Below are positions 58,608 to 64,000 of a stretch of DNA of 64,000 nucleotides, piece by piece. How positions within the stretch are numbered: the stretch's first letter is position 1; the number at the start of each line of letters is the position of its first letter. The stretch is from contig JARUPY010000242.1 of NCBI GenBank assembly GCA_029817715.1, positions 62,001 to 126,000 of the forward strand, read 5' to 3'. The notes under the pieces are model-generated. The model was not told the DNA's origin and ran no database searches. It saw nothing but the letters and a program-made list of their open reading frames with translations. The stretch comes from Melastoma dodecandrum (taxonomy: Eukaryota; Streptophyta; Magnoliopsida; Myrtales; Melastomataceae). The position numbers were made by a program, and so were the translations under genes.

Positions 58608-60175
58608 CTCTAGCTGGTATGACGACCTGTTTAATAATACAAAACAAGAAGTGTGCATGGCTGTAAAGTTAACAGGGACAAAATGGGATAAGTTCAATGT
58701 AAAACTGGCCGACAACTTTAGTGAAGACCCATTACAATTGTGGACTCGAAATGGCCTTAAGGCTAAACTTGAGTTAAAAGATCCTGAAACCATTATTAGA
58801 ACCAGAATTATCACATACACGGCTGAAATGATTGAGGAACTTGATAAACAAATTCCTGAGTTGCTTGGAAAAAGCTTGATTAGGGACAACTACAATCCAC
58901 ATTCTAGTCCTGCCTTTATGGTAATTAACCATGCCGTGCAGGTGCGAGGTAAAGCACGAATGGTTATAAACTATCGTTAGCTTAACAAAGCCACAAAAGA
59001 CGATGGCTATAAGATTCCAACTGCGGGTGATCTTATTGATAGGATTAGTTTGAGCCAACCAAAGTTCTTCTCTAAGTTTGACTTGAAAAGTGGATACTGG
59101 CAAGTCAAGATGGAAGATGAATCGGTTCCTCTAACTGCCTTCAATGCTCCGCGAGGAATGTTTGAATGGTTGGTAATGCCATTTGGTCTGAAGAATGCTC
59201 CAGGCGTATTTCAGCGCAAAATGGATAATGCCTTTAAGCAGGTCCGAAAATTTTGTGCGGTCTATATAGACGATGTGTTAATCTACAGCCAGACTGAAGA
59301 TGAACACATGAGACACCTTGATCAGGTGGCTGATATCTTCCGACGGAAAGGTATGATTCTATCAGAGAAAAAGATATAATGGTTTAGGGAATCAATTAAT
59401 TTTCTAGGCATGGAGATTGAGCAGGGAAAAATTAAACTGCAAAATCATATTGCTGAGAAAATAGTTAATTTCCCTGACAGACTTGAGGATAGAAAGCAAG
59501 TCCAAAGATTTTGTGGATGCGCTAACTATGCAAGAAAGTTTGTGAAAGATCTTTCCCGAGATCTTAGTAGGATTTCTAAGAAAACCTCTTCTACAAATCC
59601 TTGGAAATGGGAAGATGAAGATACTCGGTCCATTAGAAGGATTAAAGCAAAGGTAAAAAATTTGCCACAACTAGCTTTACCTTATGATAAAGACGAGTTA
59701 GTCTTGGAAGTTGATGCCTCTGAAGAATTTTGGGGAGCATTCCTCAAAATTAGAGCACGAAAACCAGAACCGGTATGCAAATACTGGTCGGGAAGCTTCA
59801 AGGGGTATGAGTTACGTTACCCGATACACGAAAAAGGAAGTATTAGCCTTGAAAAACGGAATAAAGGCTTTTTACATCTTTTTGGCACCTAAGAAATTCT
59901 TAATGCGCTCTGACTCGACCTATGTAAAAAGGTTTATGAGTCTGAACCTTAAGGAAGCTAGTCAAACTAGACTCTTAAGGTTGCAGGAACTGTTGAGCTA
60001 TTATAAATACGAGGTCGAATACATTAAGTCCGACCACAACATAATAGCTGACTCTCTCTCTAGAGAACTTGCGAAATCCTCTCTTACTAAAAACTCTGCA
60101 GATGGATCCTGCTGCAAAAAGAAAGATATGCTGGGGATGCAGGAAGGAAGGACACTCCCGAAAGGTATGTCCTAA
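58492..60175 (+). pseudogene. Caulimovirid reverse transcriptase and RNase H, broken
   Basis: RT blocks in order: LDKQIPELLGKSLIRDNYNP, SPAFMVIN, ARMVINYR, FFSKFDLKSGYWQVKM, NAPRGMFEWLVMPFGLKNAP and the catalytic FCAVYIDDVLIYS (YIDD at about 59262-59273). RNase H follows: VLEVDASEEFWGAF, CKYWSGSFKGYELRYPI, then in another frame KKFLMRSDSTYVK and EYIKSDHNIIADSLSREL. The enzyme copies pregenomic RNA to DNA. Breaks: in-frame TAG at 58978-58980, in-frame TAA at 59377-59379, and a frame change near 59835. No integrase domain follows, as expected for a caulimovirid. Confidence 0.9.
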
Positions 60176-60779
60176 CAAGGGAGATAGTGAGCATAGTGAT
60201 GCTGGTTCCATTTCAGGAACGAAGGCAGCAGTTCTCTGCTGGAAGTGTAAGCAACTGGGACACCGTTCTTACGAATGTCCCAAGAAGCTGAAAATTACGG
60301 ATTCCCAGAAGGGGAAGGCTGAACTTAAGGAGAAAGCAAGAGCTGGCTCCAAAAGTAAAGCGAAACCAGATCTCCAGAAGGAGATAACCAATCCCAAGGA
60401 GGCTGAGGCCAGATCTGAGGGAAAGGTGAAAGAAAAATCCCAGATAGGGATGGCTAGTTCCAAAGGAAAGGAAATAGCCAATCCTAAGGAAAAAGCGGAG
60501 TTTCCCCAGAAAGGGAAGGTGGATCTGAAGGAGAAGGGTAATACCAACTCTAAAGGAAACACAAAGAAAGATCTTCAAGTGAAGATGGCCGATCCTAAGG
60601 AGGGAAGCTCCAAAGGAAAGGAAAAAATGGCAGATCTGAAAGATAAGGCAAGAGCCGAGTCAGAGGAGAAAACCAGGAAGAAGAGGAAAGCCAAGAGGCT
60701 TGGGTCTTCTGGTCCCAATAGGGACGATTCTGCAAAAGAAGGTCCTAAGAAGGACGGTAAGGTTGAAGAACCTTGGTAG
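60102..60779 (+). CDS. Two-zinc-knuckle, lysine-rich viral ORF of unknown function
   Basis: An unbroken frame of 225 aa from ATG 60102, overlapping the end of the RNase H frame. It carries two tandem CCHC knuckles, CWGCRKEGHSRKVC and CWKCKQLGHRSYEC, both C-x2-C-x4-H-x4-C. A long hydrophilic tail of repeating KGK/KEK/PKE words follows, more than one quarter lysine, ending EEPW. It is separate from the coat-protein knuckle. A nucleic-acid-binding or chaperone role is the natural inference. I do not recall a counterpart between RT and the inclusion-body gene in well-known caulimovirid genera. It is intact although most neighbouring frames are damaged. Confidence 0.7.
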   Translation: MDPAAKRKICWGCRKEGHSRKVCPNKGDSEHSDAGSISGTKAAVLCWKCKQLGHRSYECPKKLKITDSQKGKAELKEKARAGSKSKAKPDLQKEITNPKEAEARSEGKVKEKSQIGMASSKGKEIANPKEKAEFPQKGKVDLKEKGNTNSKGNTKKDLQVKMADPKEGSSKGKEKMADLKDKARAESEEKTRKKRKAKRLGSSGPNRDDSAKEGPKKDGKVEEPW

Positions 60780-60791
60780 TCTCCTTTGACC

Positions 60792-62368
60792 ATGGAGCAG
60801 TTTAACTACTGCCGAAACCATTTAGCCAAAGAGCAGAAAATTTCCATTAATCAAGCTGTGAAATCCTACAAAGCTTTGTTACAGAGCAAGGAGGAGCATA
60901 AAGATAAGATGGAAACACAGTATGCTGAGGAAGAGGCTAAGTTCAAGGCCTTAATTGGTGAGCCAATTCAAGCGGTAGACCCTGAACCCAGGGCGGAACC
61001 AGAGGAAGCGGCTGCAATGGAGTGTGAGCAATACTTCGACTTCGGGAGTGCTTACGCGGCATTGGAAGGCAATCTTGAATAGAAAGAAAGCCTTGAGGAA
61101 GCAATTCCTGTAAGAGACTCAGTTGAGGGGAAAGGTGAAAATGTTCACGGTGACAGGATGGCAAAGGCCATGTTGGGAACTCCCAAGGGGATCTGGAAGG
61201 ATCCTGGTTTTTTGATGAAGACTCGTTTGAAGATGAGTCCCTAAGTTGGGATGCATCGGTTGTCTGTGGAGGACTCATGAGTGGCATCAAACATGATGAC
61301 AAGTGCCAAATTGAGTTTTTCGCAAAAAAGACAGTTGAGTACATCAAAGACCTGGAGTATAAGCTATCGATTATGGCTTCAGGTGAGGAGGAGCTGTCCA
61401 GAGTTGAAAAAGAGAGGCATCAGATATTCTCCACAACGATGTCTATGATACCTGGGGAAGTCAAAGATTATGAAGTCCCAAGGGTAGTAGTGGACATGAG
61501 TGAATCCTCGCTTGAGGAAAACACTGTACTTCAACCGTATCTACACTGGATATCGGGGAAGTGGCCATCTCTGAGAATTCATTCAGATATGGTGGGAGTA
61601 GCAGCACCTTACGTATATGCTGGGTTTGTGGATATCCTGGAGATCGATAGATCTGAGCCAGAATGTATGGAACTACTGCCTATGTTGGTGAGGTATGTAC
61701 TCGGATGCCTAGGCTACGGACCAAAGTATGCCACGGCATTGATTACTAGCACAATAAGGGAGGAAGAAGACCATCCGCAGTATGGGAAGGTGATACTTCA
61801 AAATCTGCAAGTATGGGACATCCACCCTTGTGAAAGTAGACGTCTGGTGGAACCTCAACGACAGAACCATGACCAAAGAGGTTTATGGCGAAAATACTAC
61901 AAGGACAAAACAGTCCGGAAAGCCATGAAGGTTGAGTTCCTAAAAGACGTGTTGGAGCATGTGTTAGCCCGCAAGGACGATTACTACGTGCTTTGTGATG
62001 GTATTATAACCGTCACGGTTCTTCGGTTAAATCTAAGCCTTATAGATGAACAAGCAGGAGACCGAGGATGGCAGAGGATGCCTGACCTTCTGGATTGTTT
62101 CTAGAGGCGAGAGAACTCTGAGTTACACCTCCGAACCGACACCTTCGAGGTTTGGAGCAAGATCGCTGATTTTACAGACAAGACCCTAAATCAGCAGATC
62201 GAGTATGATGAGAGAGCCCAACAAATCCTGAAAGCGGTCCAAGACCCACCGGGACTCTCAGAGAAAGAAGGAGTTGGCAAAACGTCGAGCGCCAACAACA
62301 ATGAAGGAACCTCCCAGGACAGCGCACCAATGCAGACGGGAGAGGACAACTGTAAAAAGTTAGACTAG
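60792..62368 (+). pseudogene. Inclusion-body/transactivator-position viral ORF, broken
   Basis: Starts ATG 60792 shortly after the two-knuckle ORF. Three segments are readable: 60792-61082, the same frame after TAG 61080-61082 to about 61205, then a shifted frame holding 61277-62104 (SGIKHDDKCQIEFFAKKTVE, HWISGKWPSLRIHSDM, CLGYGPKYATALITSTI). After TAG 62102-62104 the shifted frame continues to 62366-62368. Position directly before the pregenomic promoter is that of the caulimovirid inclusion-body/translational transactivator gene; I see no decisive motif, so the assignment rests mainly on position. Confidence 0.55.
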
Positions 62369-62471
62369 GACATGTTTGTCAGTTATTAGGACCCTACTAA
62401 CTTTTTGTAACAGTTTAGATTCCTTTTACTTTTGAGCTGGCAAACAGTGCATAGGCACCAGCTCCTTTGTG

Positions 62472-62478
62472 TATATAT
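62472..62478 (+). promoter_or_regulatory. TATA box of the pararetroviral pregenomic promoter
   Basis: TATATAT lies downstream of the last large ORF and about 820 bp before the primer-binding site, where caulimovirids place the pregenomic RNA promoter. A purine/pyrimidine-rich start region with AGAGAAATTCTCTCTC follows at about 62519-62534. The leader that follows has several short frames. Confidence 0.55.
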
Positions 62479-62965
62479 TCACAAGCCCTCTACCTCATTT
62501 GGGGGAGGCGAATCAAATAGAGAAATTCTCTCTCAAAACTTTGAGTAAGAAATCTCTGAATCGCTCTCCGAATACCTTAAGGAACCAAGAGTAAGGTGGT
62601 TAGAATTAATCAACATTGGTTAAGACTAACGGAAGGTCAGATCGAAAGATCAAGAACCTTGCAGGGAGTATAGCCTTGGGCTGAAACCTTGGATGAGGAG
62701 TGTCTATATAAGACCCTCAGTGGAAGGGCATTGGAACGACACTGAAGAGCCTCTCCGGTTTGCGAATTAGTTCGCTGAATTCTCTAGTTTGAGAATTGTG
62801 TTACTCTTGGATCTCCGTTGCTGCGGAAGCTTGGTGAACCCTCTGAGCAACCCACTGAGTTAAGGTATGATAAACTTTCCGCTGTGTAGTTTATGATAAT
62901 CTTCATAATCTAATAAGATCGTGGAGGTTGGTGTAAAGCACGACAGTTGCGAAAGCACGAGTCTT

Positions 62966-63274
62966 ATGACTGATTGTCCAAACCCCGAGCTCCTGCATTT
63001 GGATCACGGTATGGGCAAGGATTCTGCTACTGGACTTTTAAACACTGTAGTAGATCGATTGACAAGTATTTCAGCGCAAATACAGCAGCTGACTGAACTT
63101 GTAGATAGCTATTCTAAAAAACTAGAAGAGCTGACTCTCTTGCAGAGTGAATTTGAGGAATACTTCCTTGAAGGCAAATCTAATTTGGGGTTTGTGGCTA
63201 GCTCGCGATACTCAAACGAGTATTCGAGGTTGGCAGAACGCCGACGACAGAGACAATTAAGAAAATCATCTTAA
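62966..63274 (+). CDS. Small coiled-coil ORF in the viral leader region (VAP-like?)
   Basis: A 102-aa frame from ATG 62966, ending just before the primer-binding site. Residues about 25-68 form a likely coiled coil with heptad hydrophobics (TVVDRLTSISAQIQQLTELV). The C-terminus is basic (ERRRQRQLRKSS). A helical coil followed by a basic nucleic-acid-binding tail is the layout of caulimovirid virion-associated proteins; homology is not shown, so this is inference from layout. The frame is intact and extends upstream in frame to 62921 without another ATG. Confidence 0.5.
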   Translation: MTDCPNPELLHLDHGMGKDSATGLLNTVVDRLTSISAQIQQLTELVDSYSKKLEELTLLQSEFEEYFLEGKSNLGFVASSRYSNEYSRLAERRRQRQLRKSS

Positions 63275-63297
63275 GTTCGGTCTTGTTTATCGTTATT

Positions 63298-63309
63298 GGT
63301 ATCAGAGCC
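63298..63309 (+). other. tRNA-iMet primer-binding site of the pararetrovirus
   Basis: TGGTATCAGAGC, exact complement of the initiator-tRNA-Met 3' end, the minus-strand start in caulimovirids and conventional position 1 of their circular genomes. It lies downstream of the promoter and leader, as expected. Confidence 0.85.
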
Positions 63310-63481
63310 GCTTAAGAAGAATTAATTTTCTTATTGTCTGAGGAAAACTTAGGAACTGAGATAAAGCGGATAAACTTGAAACAAATCAAAAGTAAAGGCT
63401 ACCTGGAGATACAATTTAAACTCCAGGATAGATCAGAAAAAACGAGTAAAGTTGAAGATATATTTGATAATTAAGCCTATT

Positions 63482-64000
63482 TTTTGTCACAACAAAGTTA
63501 ATTTGTATTTTCATGAAACATTTAACATCAAAACAATCATAAATCCATTACTGAGATGAACACAATCATGCGCAAATACAAATAGTGTAAATATATTATT
63601 CATCTAATGTCGTGCCGAGCACTACTTGTCCACAAGCTGCCGTATCGAACCCGCTCAATTCTTTGTTTTTTTTCTTTTAAAAGTCCCAAGTCAAGTCAGT
63701 CAACTCCATCAATTTCGGAGGTTGACTTACCGACGACTACAACCAATTTTCCTACTCTAAACTTTGAACTTTGGTCCTAACCGAAGACGTTTTGGATACA
63801 AAATCTACTGTACACAGTCATACTTGTGGGTCGTAATTAGGTGTCCTACTTAGATCGATTCACTCCGACATTGGGCGGGCAACCAATCCCTAATGGGGTC
63901 TGACTTGGCACTTATGTGTACCTTAGTTGCCATTTAACGCTGTTTAAATCCAATCTCAATTAATTTTCCTCAAAATCGCACCTAAACTAAAATCAATCAA
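63482..64000 (+). repeat. Right flank: continuation of the duplicated host segment, rearranged
   Basis: 63482-63600 matches 52019-52138 (GTCACAACAAAGTTAATTTG, ATAAATCCATTACTGAGA). 63612-63840 matches 50897-51230 (CTTGTCCACAAGCTGCCGTA, CACTCCGACATTGGGCGGGC). 63880-64000 matches about 52676-52765 (CCCTAATGGGGTCTGACTTG, AATTTTCCTCAAA). The order differs from the first copy, so the duplicate was rearranged as well as invaded. No gene. Confidence 0.8.

Larger units (their letters stand above)
54950..63470 (+). mobile_element. Endogenous caulimovirid (pararetrovirus), about 8.5 kb, defective
   Basis: Gene order on the plus strand: coat protein with zinc knuckle, movement protein, aspartic protease, reverse transcriptase and RNase H, a two-knuckle lysine-rich protein, an inclusion-body-position protein, then a TATA-containing promoter, a leader with a coiled-coil ORF, and a tRNA-iMet primer-binding site. 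A movement protein together with RT and no integrase marks Caulimoviridae rather than an LTR retrotransposon. Coat plus movement protein in one frame resembles cavemo-/solendovirus organisation. One roughly complete genome length is present, opened near the coat-protein start. The exact left edge is uncertain, because 54832-54945 resembles a host repeat. Several stops and frameshifts make it non-functional. Confidence 0.9.

Noticed and set aside
54950..63470. Ty3/Gypsy LTR retrotransposon
   Set aside because: No integrase domain and no flanking LTRs; a 30K-type movement protein is present, which marks a caulimovirid.

Overview
This is nuclear DNA of a flowering plant, probably a eudicot. The evidence is spliced genes with short GT-AG introns, AT-rich intergenic DNA, a plant-only methyltransferase family, an LRR receptor kinase, a plant-type MULE transposon, a decayed plastid 16S fragment and an integrated plant pararetrovirus. 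I cannot name the species.

Layout: (1) 1-11958 is a tandem array of about 776-bp units arranged as about 1555-bp dimers. Each unit carries a tRNA-iMet primer-binding-like site, so it may be a tandemly amplified small LTR retroelement. (2) 12.2-15.4 kb holds two tandem neprosin-domain genes, both broken. (3) 15.4-21.4 kb is gene-poor. (4) 21397-23632 (minus) is an intact five-exon PMT-type putative methyltransferase gene; its exon phases close exactly to 633 aa. (5) 24-37 kb is gene-poor AT-rich DNA with inverted-repeat elements, a direct duplication and a plastid 16S rRNA fragment. (6) 38162-47526 is a 9365-bp MULE with 762-bp terminal inverted repeats and a perfect 10-bp target duplication. 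It carries a 13-exon Ulp1-like protease gene and a convergent FAR1/MULE transposase gene stopped by one nonsense codon. (7) 47641-50716 is an intact non-RD LRR receptor kinase of 999 aa. The MULE sits only about 41 bp upstream of its apparent TATA box. (8) 50.7-54.9 kb is repeat-rich. (9) About 54950-63470 is an endogenous caulimovirid (pararetrovirus): coat protein, movement protein, protease, RT/RNase H, an unusual two-knuckle lysine-rich ORF, an inclusion-body-position ORF, promoter, leader ORF and primer-binding site. Most of its ORFs are interrupted. A paralogous unoccupied copy of the insertion site lies at about 51.9-52.1 kb.

The genes likely to work today are the PMT-like methyltransferase (Golgi, wall polysaccharide) and the receptor kinase (plasma membrane, perception). 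Most of the rest is mobile or viral DNA at various stages of decay. The strongest leads are the MULE with internally palindromic TIRs inserted into a receptor-kinase promoter, and the caulimovirid with an extra intact double-zinc-knuckle ORF.
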